Part shown: piece after piece, positions 33,801 to 44,725 of the stretch | Layout: every line of letters begins with the position of its first letter | Numbering within the stretch: the stretch's first letter is position 1 | Assembly (NCBI RefSeq): GCF_018143015.1 | Contig: NC_054741.1 | Coordinates: 49,801,048 to 49,865,047 of the forward strand | Direction of reading: 5' to 3' | From: Lytechinus variegatus | Lineage: Eukaryota; Echinodermata; Echinoidea; Temnopleuroida; Toxopneustidae | Length of the DNA: 64,000 bases | Made by a program: the position numbers and the translations under genes | The notes under the pieces: model-generated | Databases searched by the model: none | Told to the model about the DNA's origin: nothing | Seen by the model: only the letters and a program-made list of their open reading frames with translations

Positions 33801-35022
33801 CCAATTTGCGGAGCATTCTTCGGTCTCGCCTTAGCTCGTATCTTCGCTCGCGATGTCCGGACATCGATCACCATCTCGTTGGAGACAGGTGTTCAGAATG
33901 CTCTCCTTGGCCGTACCATCGTCGCGCTCTTCTACCCTCAACCGGAGGCTGATCTCATTGCTCGAGTTCAACTCACATTTGTCATGGTGACCCTCGTCGA
34001 AGGAACGCTGGCGTCTATCATCTATTCGTTATTCAGGTAGGTATTTGTTCAAGCGCTTTGAGTGAACAAATATAAATTATTTATTTGCCTTGTTTTCTAC
34101 CATTCTAACTCTTTTAAAGGTACGTTACTGCGTTCAAATTCAAATTCAAATTTATTTATTTCACCTCCATCAAACAAAAAACAAATTGTATAACATATAT
34201 AAACATTAATATTTGTATCCGTGGCAAAAAAAAAAATACTACATTATGTTGTGAAATAAACACTAAGACAATTTGGGCAACACATTGTAGGTTTTAAATA
34301 TGTATACTATTTTTCAATTGGTTTTTTATATTTTCTATCTCTCTTTTCTTATCTCCCCCTTCTCTCTCTTCTTATTTCTCCACTTTCCTTTTCATTTTAT
34401 ACTCCACAATTTCTTTTCCCTCATTTTTGGCTCTTCGAATGTTGTCTAATTTTGCGTATGTCCCGGTCCCATCCCCTTGAATGTTGATTTAATCATATTT
34501 TACAAGTCCTGCATTTTATGCAGGTTCTTTCCTATTTCACAACTCATTTATTCTCATTGCTATAATTTACTGTCATTCTTTGCAATACTGAATTACTTTG
34601 CCATATTGTATTCTGTGTTATAATAATCAAATGTATTGTCTTATATTGTGTTGATATTTTGTTCTTTATTTTGCGAAATATGAGAAGAAATTCAAATCAA
34701 ATCAAATAGAATTTTTAAATTACAAAGACGTTCAAATGAGTTTATTCTCCCCTCCCTCCTCCCTCCTCCAAACCTTAACTTGAATGTTAAGACAATAACG
34801 AAGATATGTTAATAAACTTGTTCTCCTCGTAATGTCTACGCATCCAGGTATCTATGTTGTCGCAAGCAGTGTGATAAGATGATGCCGAAAGAGGATGAAG
34901 TCAATGATGAGGAGGCTGTGGTAGTCGATGACATCGACCCCAAAATTGGTCTTGAGAGCAATGGTAACACGCCCAACCCAGTCGGAGTTGAGAATTCGGG
35001 CTTTGAGATGTCTGACAATTAG
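30481..35022 (+). CDS. SLC10-2: SLC10-family sodium/bile-acid-type symporter (six coding exons)
   Basis: Exons 30481-30807, 31413-31689, 32044-32335, 33112-33226, 33777-34036 and 34848-35022 join to 1446 nt and 481 residues with consistent phases (0, 1, 2, 0, 2). The ATG at 30481 follows a putative acceptor and begins a signal peptide (1-26) ending VDA before QCG. The extracellular domain (~27-140) has several N-x-S/T sites. The SLC10 core carries CPGGWLSN (C216-N223) and E373-T-G-V-Q377-N, the residues that coordinate sodium in the bacterial homologue ASBT, then FYPQPEADLIARV. The last helix ends in a Cys cluster (LCCRKQC), followed by a ~45-residue acidic tail. It faces SLC10-3 tail to tail. 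It is likely a plasma-membrane sodium-coupled organic anion carrier; the substrate is not deducible. No stops or frameshifts. Confidence 0.93.
31413..31689 (+). CDS. SLC10-2 exon 2: end of ectodomain and first helices
   Basis: It follows TTTTTTTCAG. It encodes VGSQSVGVRRIPNVLQ and then helices LIYIYTLLAWVVISYISMG and LIGLFCQFIIMPALTY. Donor GTAAAT is at 31690, phase 1. Confidence 0.92.
32044..32335 (+). CDS. SLC10-2 exon 3: sodium-site CPGGWLSN region
   Basis: Acceptor CTATCAG (32037-32043) and donor GTGAGT (32336). It encodes the TCPGGWLSNIFS crossing motif, LSVTMTFFSS and ALGMMPLNLLIYATP, the most conserved SLC10 block. Phase 1 in, phase 2 out. Confidence 0.95.
33112..33226 (+). CDS. SLC10-2 exon 4
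   Basis: Acceptor ACACAG and donor GTAATA. It is 115 nt, the same length as the matching exons of SLC10-3 and SLC10-4. It encodes KPISALLIICGVSLGVPADL. Phase 2 in, phase 0 out. Confidence 0.92.
33425..33755 (-). mobile_element. Retroelement-like repeat sharing the SINE 3' tail, inverted
   Basis: Read on the minus strand it ends ...CCTCGGAACAGAATATTTTC, then AGATGGCACTAAATAAATGC and ATT repeats. That is the same terminal sequence as the SINEs at 20602 and 44038, but the upstream body is unrelated to them. It lies in SLC10-2 intron 4, between exons 4 and 5. Confidence 0.65.
33777..34036 (+). CDS. SLC10-2 exon 5: second sodium-site motif
   Basis: Acceptor AATCAG and donor GTAGGT. It encodes GAFFGLALARIFARDVRTSI, LETGVQNALL and YPQPEADLIARV. 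Length 260 nt, identical to SLC10-3 exon 5. It ends in phase 2 within an Arg codon. Confidence 0.94.
34848..35022 (+). CDS. SLC10-2 exon 6: cytoplasmic tail
   Basis: Acceptor CATCCAG. It encodes YLCCRKQCDK, a Glu/Asp-rich stretch and the end EMSDN followed by TAG (35020-35022). Confidence 0.9.
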
Positions 35023-36308
35023 GCCGATGATGTCTATATCCAGCTAATATATATATTCAATTCAATTTATTTTCATTCTTCAACATAATACAAATAAATA
35101 CAAGACAAATTAATTCAATTTAGATAAAAGCATGAACGAAATTCAACATTGAATAAATGAAAAACATATTCAATAAGTGATTCAAAATAAAAAATTAACA
35201 TGCATGTCAAATTTAAATCAATTAATCAATATAATTGAATATAATATAACAGTAAACTTGACGCACTGACTGTATTGTTTTGTTAAAAAGTTGATGGATT
35301 TTGCATGTTGCAGATGGATTTTTCAATTGATTCTTGGCGACTGTTTTTACAAACCTTATAAATGTTCACCATCAGTGGCATAAACATGATAAACATGTCT
35401 TAAAAATAGCCATTGTGCGTGGCGTTCACTTTGAGATGTAATTTCCAGCTAACTTTCATTTTCATTTTGAGATTGTTGCATGACTTCATTAAATATTTGT
35501 AAGTCTAATTTTGAAGCGGATGTGTAAAGTAATATTTTTATTTCATAAACTATACATCGAATACGGCTTACTAATTGTTATTCATTGTTCTATTTTTGTA
35601 TAGCCAAGGGGACACAGAAAACAAGGCAATATAAATTACATCTCCGAATTTCGAAGCAAGTTTCCTTACATTTAACAAAATTTTAACCCATAGTCTTTCA
35701 TATTTCTATCTTTTACGTGAGGTATTTGGTTTTAGTTGTGATACAGTATGATAATCCTTTTGATGACTTATAAAGAAGTACTTATGATGAATAATCTAAA
35801 ATCGTAATGTTGAAATAGCATTGTATGTAATGATATTTTCTAGAATTCAATGTTTAAAGTTCTCATCCAATCTAAAGTGCTAGTAAACACTCTTAATTTT
35901 TTTTTTTACTCTTTATCATAAACTTCACTGCAAAAACTCTGGCGTTGATTTAACACCAGCCCGGAATCTATGTAATTATGTCTACACCAGAGAAGTGTTA
36001 AACAACACCAGTTTCGTTTAGGTCTAACACCAGATAGGTGTTTATACAACACCAATTAGTACTAAAACAGCATCGGTTTGATTCCAAACTGGTGTTGTTT
36101 CAATACTTCTCTGGTGTGGACATATATAGATTCCGGGCTAGTGTTAAATCAACTAATACACCGGAGTTTTTGCAGTGTATTTCTATCTTTTGGGAAGGGG
36201 AAACGGCAACTATAGTTTTTTTTGTACAGTTATTTGCGAATATGTATATATTTGTTTCGTGTTGTATATCATAACTTTTGTATAGGTCCATGAATGATAT
36301 TCAATAAA
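35023..36308 (+). other. SLC10-2 3' UTR and flank
   Basis: The best poly(A) candidate is AATAAA at 36303-36308; earlier AATAAA hexamers near 35092 and 35152 are possible. A palindromic MITE (35925-36179) would be part of the longer 3' UTR. Confidence 0.45.
35925..36179. repeat. Palindromic MITE with ~50 bp inverted ends
   Basis: Left CACTGCAAAAACTCTGGCG and right GGAGTTTTTGCAGTG are inverse, and the match extends through CCCGGAATCTATG / CATATATAGATTCCGGG. AACACCAG-type motifs recur inside. The termini resemble those of the element at 56207-56443. Confidence 0.8.
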
Positions 36309-37580
36309 GGTAATGTAGTGAAATATTTGCAAGAAAAGTTTGTATTAGCTTTTTAGATCCCTCCTATTTCTAAGTGCCCACATCACTCTCACTTTCTTTA
36401 CCCCTCCCCTCTCCCCAATCAAGCTCTGATGGGGTTTAGAATCTAACATCACCCCCCCCCCCAAAAAAAAAAAAATCTCACACACACTCACGCAATGTTC
36501 TTCAATCCAGTAGTTTGGGTTACAGATTGTTGCAACAACTTCAACATCAATATTATCGAAAATCGCTTTAATATCTGACCGATTACACTTTTTATGCGCT
36601 AAATATATTCCTGCAATTTGGAAAGAATTTATTGCACCGTATCCAAAAACTATACACCCCTTGAATATAGCACACGACGTCTCCTCATCTTCACTTCTAT
36701 TTTATTTATCTGAATCTCTTTTTTATCTTTCCCTTCTCTTTAGCTCACCACTTTTCTATCACTTTCTTTCTTCATCACACGCTCCCACCCCGACACACAC
36801 GCCTACACCCGCACACTTATTCACAAACCCCTATATACAGACTCTCCCTCTCTCTCTACGATAGATCCTTTCATGGAACACCCCACCCCCCCGAATGAAT
36901 GTTCATCGTTCTTCTTAAAAACATATATATTCTAAACGCGTCTAGCGACAGAAGCTGAAACCCAGGTTATATGGTCATTTGATTAAAATAATAATTAAGT
37001 ATTATTGTGAACGAAATAACCTATCAATATCATTTCAAGTAAAACGTACTTGAAATAATGTTTAAAAAAATGTTTGGAATGTAAAATGAAATCACATAAG
37101 CACCACCCGTCAAAGGGCCACATAAAATGGAATTTTATTCAAACTTACGAATGGATATAATACAGCAGACTAGCACAATACGGAAAATGCAGCCAGTGAA
37201 AAAAAATCAGCATTACAACATACCAACACAATATCATTCTATTAATTTTGTAAGCTATACAGTTTGTTTAAAGTCAAAACTGATGTTTATTGATGTTTGT
37301 TTCTATTTTTTTATCAATAATTGACATACGTGTATTTTTTAAAGTTTGGTTCATCCTCTATTGAAAATATGCCACTCACAAAAATGTATCAGGTATGGGC
37401 AAATATAGAAAACATGATTTTTTTTCTCTTAGAGGAATACCCCTAATGAAAACCTGAAAACCCTTACACTTTTAACCTGAAAACCCCTTACATTTTGTTG
37501 TTTGAATTTCAGAGATACTGAAATATAAATATTCAACTGCCCTTGGTGGCATCTGCTCGCATTGCTATACAGTATTCGAA
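36309..37580. other. Gene-free sequence
   Basis: A C run followed by an A run lies near 36451-36475, and a CT-rich and CA-rich stretch at ~36700-36860. No gene was recognised. Confidence 0.5.
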
Positions 37581-38401
37581 GGCAGATGGTCCGGGCTGAA
37601 AGTATCTATAGCTTAATAAATAAAGTAGAATTCACTTAGCAAAATGCCGAAAATTTCATCACAATCGGATAACAAATAAAAAAGAAAAAAAAAGGTATTT
37701 AAGTTAAAGTTTAGAAATATTGTGTGAAAACATTCGTCATGAATATTCATCAGGTGGGCTGATGATGTCACATCCCCACTTGTTCTTTTGTATTTTATTA
37801 TATGAAATCAGGTTTATTCAATTTTTTTCTCCAAGAACTAGAAAAATTGGATTGACAACTCATTTAGTGCATTAGATATTTATTGCTGCAACCTTTTTTA
37901 TTATAAGGGAGACATATTATTCACACAAGTACACTCTAAAATCAAATCAGTCAAAAATGACTTGTTAATAGGGTCAGCTGCATGGGTGCAACTGTTATTC
38001 TAGTCATATTGGACTATTTTCTAGTCATATTTTACTAGGACAGAGTTATTTCTGACTAGAATATATGTCAGAAACGTGACTATCAGTGACTGCCATATCA
38101 GTTGCTCCCAGCTGACTACTGGTCTAGTCAATTTGACTGACCTGTTTTAAGAGTGTATGAAATAATGAAAAAATATGATTTTATTATAATAACATAAGAA
38201 AACGGAAAGTAGAGATGTCACATCATCAGCCCACCTAATGAATATTCATGACGACTATTTTCACAAAATATTGCTAAACTTTAAACTTCAATAACTTTAT
38301 TATTTGTTATCTTATTTTGATGAAATTTTCGGCATTTTGCTCAGTGAATTCTACTGTATGTATTAAGATATAAAGGTTTTCAGCCCGGACCATCCCTTTA
38401 A
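37581..38401. mobile_element. MITE, 'CCGGGCTGAAA' family, carrying a nested MITE
   Basis: Left GATGGTCCGGGCTGAAA and right TTTTCAGCCCGGACCATCCC are inverse. Both arms carry AGTAGAATTCACT-type text, GCCGAAAATTTCATC and GATGATGTCACATC in opposite orientations. The palindrome is interrupted at 37930-38157 by a TACACTC element. Confidence 0.8.
37930..38157. mobile_element. TACACTC MITE, subfamily 1, nested
   Basis: It starts TACACTCTAAAATCAAATC and ends TTTTAAGAGTGTA. The interior ATTCTAGTCATA and GACTACTGGTCTAGTCAATT match the copy at 53088-53284. It sits inside the larger MITE, so it is the younger insertion. Confidence 0.8.
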
Positions 38402-40097
38402 TAGTCCCCCTGCCCCTCCCATACTCTCCCCCGAATAATACCCACCCCACACACTTTTCAGGAGCGGTAGTAAACCAAATCGGTGAAACGACACTTGCTC
38501 CGGTCTTAATATTTCACAGGGCATGGGGTAAGAGTAAGGATTGTCATAGAGTTTCCGCGTGGCTCAGAACCGTGTAAATACAAAGATTCTGGGTCAATAT
38601 CCAGTTTTGGAGGGTAGCGTCCATGTTTGGCTTAATGGTAAAGATTTTTCATCGGAGCAACTGTCGCCGGAGCAAATGTCATGGAACCTGATATCCGGAC
38701 CTGAAAATCAAATGCAATTGGTCATTTTTTTGCTCATACTAGTGTCGGCACTGATTGAAATACATATACGCTTTTTAATAAAAGGACCCAAGTTTGGTAA
38801 AAAAAATCAACCCAAAACACATGAATCAGCTGTCAATAATAAATTCAAACTTACGGACATACAATTACATAGTGCACATTGACTAATTTCTGACTCTCGA
38901 CGATAAATAAAATCGATACCCACAAAAATAGTAATGTACATCATGCTCTCTTCTTTTGCATATAGATCCAATAAGTAATACTTTTGTGTAAATCATGCCC
39001 AATAAATATATACCAGTGTAATATATATATAACACACACTGGAATACATTTTATATAAAGGGATAAATGTGATTATTAAGATCTACTATACAGTCAAAAC
39101 AAAGTGAAGATGATGTTCAGAGAATACATATAATGTGGAGATAGAGAAAGAGAGAGAGAGAGAGTATGGGAAAAGAATGGGAGAGTCAGGGGAAAGTGAA
39201 ATAAAGAAATAAGGGATGAGGGAGGGAGAGGAAGAGAGAGATAGAGAAAGAGTGAGAGCATGGTAGGGTTCATAGGGGAGGGGGGGGGAATAGGGTGTGT
39301 GTGGGAGGGGTCCATCAGTTAGCCATATCAATGTTCGATATGGAGGAAATGGGTTATCTGTTCACTCCACCCGCTATGCAGAATTTGCCAAAACTACCCC
39401 CCCCCCCTCCTTAAAAAAGGAGAATGTTCGCATGAATAAAAAAGGCAACATCACACAAGCATTAAAGTGACATTTTATTTTAAGAATGGATGGAGACCTA
39501 TGATGAATTTTTTTTAACTTTTACAAAACCTTTATTTTTTTACAACCCTATGTACATTATGAAGGTGATGATATCATGCACTCATAATTCATTTTGTATT
39601 TTGTAACATAGAATATGTTATATTTAGTTTTTCATCCGATAATGTAAAAAAAAAATTTTGAGAAAAGAAATGTTTGTTCCGTGCATGTGAAGTTGTCATT
39701 ATTGTTACGCACCAGCTCTTTATCATCAATTTCCTACATGATGTATCATAATAGGGAGTGTTCTTTTCATTTGTATGCCAATTAGGTTACGCATTTTAGC
39801 AAAACTTCAAAATGACATGATTTTTTTTATTCACATCCGAATGTCATGCCTATAATCGTGTAACTATATTGTCATATTTTTTATATCAACGTTTTGATGA
39901 GGATTATTGTGGTTTTACAGATATCAGGGAAATGTGAAAGGGAAATAAAAAAGAGAAAGAGAAACACAAAAAGAAGAAAAAGTAATGCAGCATTATGCAT
40001 CAATTATCGAGTATAAATGTTGATGATTCCTGTAAACATTATACGTAAAAAGAAGGAAGTAAGTACTGCAGGCATGATATCACTGACCAGCTCCATA
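38402..40097. other. Intergenic and SLC10-3 3' flank
   Basis: A GA-rich tract lies at 39137-39250. TTTATT at 39826-39831 reads AATAAA on the minus strand, ~270 bases past the SLC10-3 stop, a candidate poly(A) signal. No other gene was recognised. Confidence 0.45.
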
Positions 40098-40281
40098 TCA
40101 TTTGGACTCTGACTGGAAGGCAGCATTGTCGGCTCCATTCACAGGTTCTTGGCCATTGTTACCGATGTCATTTTTTTCAGCAATCTCGATCACCTTGATG
40201 TCATCATCGACTACGGCTTTCTCACCATCTAATTCATCCTCACTTTGAGCCTTATTACATCGTCGTCTACACAATAGGTAC
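40098..40281 (-). CDS. SLC10-3 exon 6: cytoplasmic tail
   Basis: Acceptor AACTCAG. It encodes YLLCRRRCNK, an acidic stretch (SEDELDGEK, VVDDD) and the end FQSESK followed by TGA. Confidence 0.9.
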
Positions 40282-43200
40282 CTGAGTTTTTGAGAGAAGA
40301 GTTTGTCAAGAGAAGAGTTTGTCAAGAAAAATGTAGACTAGGGTACGGTGGACATTTTTGTGCTCATTATATCTATGTTTAATTTGATTGGTTTTCACAT
40401 AGCAAACATCATAATTGCATCATTTCTGGTCTTATTCCAGCAATAAAGAATTTACAACGTATCATTACATCACTTAATACGAATTATAATGTGCAAATCA
40501 TATTACGAAAACGGATTCTGAAGAAATTGATAACAACTCAGTGAATGGAAACAAAACAAAACAAAAATAATCTGAAAATAAACAAAACAAACGAAAATAA
40601 TAATAGAATGATAATAATTATAATAATGATTGTAATAGTAATAATAATAATTATAATAATAATAATGATAATAATGATAATGATAATAAAAATAATTATA
40701 ATAGTGATAATAATAAAAATAATAATGATAAAATAATAACAATAATGATAATAATAAGACAATCTTTCTATTCTTTCGAATATGCCTGGTATTTTTAATG
40801 TTTTTTTCTCAAAGTTTTATCCTCGAGGCGTGCAGTTTCAAACTCATTTTTAAGGAGTTTCACAGGTCTTCACATTTATTTTCAAGCTCTTACTAATTAC
40901 GAGTTGGTCCGACGATCAACGTTAATAAATTGATGAGGTAATTACCTGAGTGATTGACTTGATAATTGATCCTAGTCGGTGGATTATTAATCAAATTTAA
41001 TGTGGTTAGTTCTTTGTTTGATCAATCAAGTATAGCTTGAAATTAATCTACCAATTATTGTTTGATCAATCGATATATCGAATATTTTTTCATTCGACTG
41101 ATTAATTTGTGACAAGTTGGTTGATTGATTAATTGGGTAGAATGGAAGGTTGTTTTTATTTGTTTGTTTGTTTGTACAGTTGATTGGTTTATTTTATTTT
41201 CATCGCATTTTTTTATCATTGCATCTTGTAAAGTAGAACTTACCTGAAAATGTAATATACTAATACAGCGAACGCGCCTTCTATGATGGTAACCAAACTC
41301 GTCGTCAAGGTAACACGAGCTAGTAGATCAGCTTCCGGTCTGGGGTAGAACAGAAAGACAATGGTCCGGGCTAGGATAGCGTTCTGCACTCCAGTCTCTA
41401 TGGCGATGGTGATGGATGAACGGACGTCCCGGGCAAAGATACGGGCGAAGGACAGGCCGAAGAACGCTCCGAAGAAAGGAATGATAAAACTGACGGCCCA
41501 TACCTATGAAACATAAATGCAGTCAGTAACGAGTGTTACAAATTAATAGACACTAGACGGTGTTATTAGAGAATGAAAAGTTAAAAAAAAATCATTCAAA
41601 AACTATAAATATCACCTTTGTCTTTACTTCATTTGCCTTCAAGAACTGATGTTCATGCTTGACGGTTAAAGAGGGAATTGAAATTATCGATATAATCATT
41701 ATGAGAGGAAATTTCGTTGAAATCTTGAAAGAGGGATGGAAATTGACAATGATTACAGGTCAATTCCACCCCCAAAAATGTTGATTTGATAGAGAAAAAT
41801 CTAACTAGCATAACGCCGAAAATTAAATCAACATCGGATATAAAATAAGGGAGTTATGACATTTTAAAGTTTCGCTTATTTTTACAAAATAGTGATATGC
41901 AAAACTTAGTGACATGCAGATGAGACAGTCGATGATGTCCCTCACTCAGTATTTCTTTTGTTTTTTATTGTTTGAATTATAAATAATTCATTTTTACATA
42001 TTTGACAATAAGGACCAGCTTGACTGACGGACATAGTATTAAGCAATGCTACATGTTCAGGGAGGAATTAATCGTTGTTTCACTTGGCAATGATGAGAAA
42101 AATTAGAACATTTCACATTTCATTTGATAACGTATTTAAGAAATAGTGAGTGGATGACGTTATCAGTCTCCTCATTAGCATACCGACCAGAATGTGCATA
42201 TAACTGTTTTGGGAAATTTAGCGAAACTTTAAATGTAATAACGTTCTTATTTTACATCCCATTTTGATGAAATTTTCAGTGTTATTCTTGTTAGATTTTT
42301 CTCATTGAACTTGTCCTGTAATGATCCCAAATAGAAGAATTTTAAGTCAGGCTTACTTGTAACCGACTTTTCATACAATGTACAATTGTTGCCAATTTGG
42401 GATGCCATGAACATTTAAGACATGAATACTGAGATGCTAGAATAAAGGTCATTGAATAGCACAAGAGAAAAATAATGACTATTGTCTTACATAGCCTGGA
42501 GATTGTGAAAATGCGTAAAAATCAGCCGGTACACCCATCGCTATACCAATGATAATCAAGAGTAAGGCGATTGGTTTTACCACTTTCTTGCAGAATTTCT
42601 TGAATCTGAAATCAAAACAAACATACAAAATGAAATATATCATGTTGTTTTTGTTCTATATACTGAATTACATCCGAAGATCAATGTTATATAATTTCAA
42701 TGTTCCCTGAAATCATCGATTTTATTCCATATTTGATTAAGTAATTTATCAAAAACCTGCCTCTCATGATACTGGTAAATAAAAGAGTTGACCTTTTTTT
42801 GGCGTTTGTACATGCTTTATCGATCAACATAATTACTTTTTAAGCCATATTTCCTGGTATATCTTATATGTGTAATATGATAATTGATTGGACGTAATAT
42901 TTTGCTTAGTAACTTATCATTATGAATATTACACACTGCTTTTGTTTACACTGTGCATGCACCGAACTTCTCAGTCTTTTGACTGTTTTTTTTTCAAGTT
43001 TTTATTGATTGAATAAATACCAAAGTAATGCCATACTACTAATTAGATTGAGAATACGACAATATAGGCATCACTTAAAGGGGGGGGGGGGGGGCTAGAT
43101 TTTAATCCTAATACTTACTTTGGGAATTTCCACGAGATGGCAATACCGATGAAGAGAGGTATGACAAGGATAGCAAGCTGTTGAGCCAGATCCGAGAAGG

Positions 43201-44640
43201 GTGTCTGTAATCTTTGATTCTGAGTAGTGAATGGTGTAGCATAGATGAGTAGGTTCAGGGGCATCATCCCAAGGGCGATCAGGGTGGAAAAGAATGTCAT
43301 GGTGATGCTGAGGACCAGATCGACATCGAGTAGAGCGCAGAAGATGTTACTCAGCCATCCACCGGGTGCTGTACCTATCAAGACGATCCCTACCGATGTC
43401 GCGTCATCGCCTCCTGTTTTGTGCCATTAAGATAAAACATCCAACTATAATTCTTCAAAATATTCGTTTTTGTCATATCGTTCAAATTGTTATTTGATTA
43501 ACTTAACGTATTCGATGCCGAATAATTCTTATATCATATTGATCGATTTGGATCAAAATGTTTCATTAATTGTTGGGGGGGGGGGTACTGGATGCCCCCT
43601 TAATGTTTCATGCCGCTATGTTTCTAGCACACAGATTAATCTACAAAGTTTTAAGTTTCATCTTTCGAGACCAAATGTTAGATGCTCAGACAATGTTTTT
43701 TATAGAAAAAATGCGCAAGTCTTAAGAAGGGAAACCTGAGAAAACAAGTTCATGCCGGCTTAAAACATTAATAGAAATAAAAATTCTATAGCAAGCATTT
43801 ACACCTCCATATTAACCCATGATTTTGTAATACTTCAGTTGTTTATTAAAAATGCATTTTAATGAATTTCGTACAATTCTGTTGGAAATGAGAAAAAAAA
43901 TAAAAACTTAAACTGAAGGGTCCCCAATATGACTAAAGTTGCAAAGTTGATCATATATTTGATAAAGACCTGTCTTGATCACGACATGATAGTAACATGG
44001 TTGACTGATTTTTCCCCCATCATTCAGTGGCATATAGGAGCGTTGTGGACTAGTGGATAGTCTTCTGACTTTGAAACAGAGGGTCGTGGGTTCAAAATCC
44101 CAGCCACGGCGTAAATTTCCTTCACCTAAAAATTAATCCACATTGTGCTGCACTCAACCCAGGTGAGGTGAATGGATACCCGGCAGGATTAATTCCTCGA
44201 ATGCACGAGCGCTGAAAGGCAGCTCGGGCTAAAGCCGGGGTAATAATAATAATAACAACGCGCCTCGGAATAGAATATTTCTAGATAGATGGCGCTATAT
44301 AAATGCCTATTTTTATTACTTACGCGCTAAGAGAAGAGCAATCATGTAAGTCATAGCGGGCATGATGATGAATTGACAGAAGATGCCGATCAAGATACCG
44401 TAAGGTCGTCGAATTTTCTTCCAAATATCTTTAGGATTCATGCTTCCCCCCATTGAAAGGTAACTGAGTACAATCCAAGCCAAGATGATGTAAACATATA
44501 CAGCCTGTATGAAGAGAGACAATTAAGATATGTACGGTATTTAGTTTCAGTTTTATTTTTTCTCATTTCCCCAAAACAGCAGACAAAATCCATCATAAAT
44601 ACAGTTATAACAATTGAAATGTAATAAAGAAACATGTAAC

Positions 44641-44725
<85 letters not shown>

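Noticed and set aside
38559..38882. A 107-residue reading frame with one hydrophobic stretch
   Set aside because: It has no ATG start at its 5' end, no family resemblance and no splice context.
40503..40762. Poly-Tyr and poly-Ile reading frames
   Set aside because: These are AAT-type microsatellite in an SLC10-3 intron.
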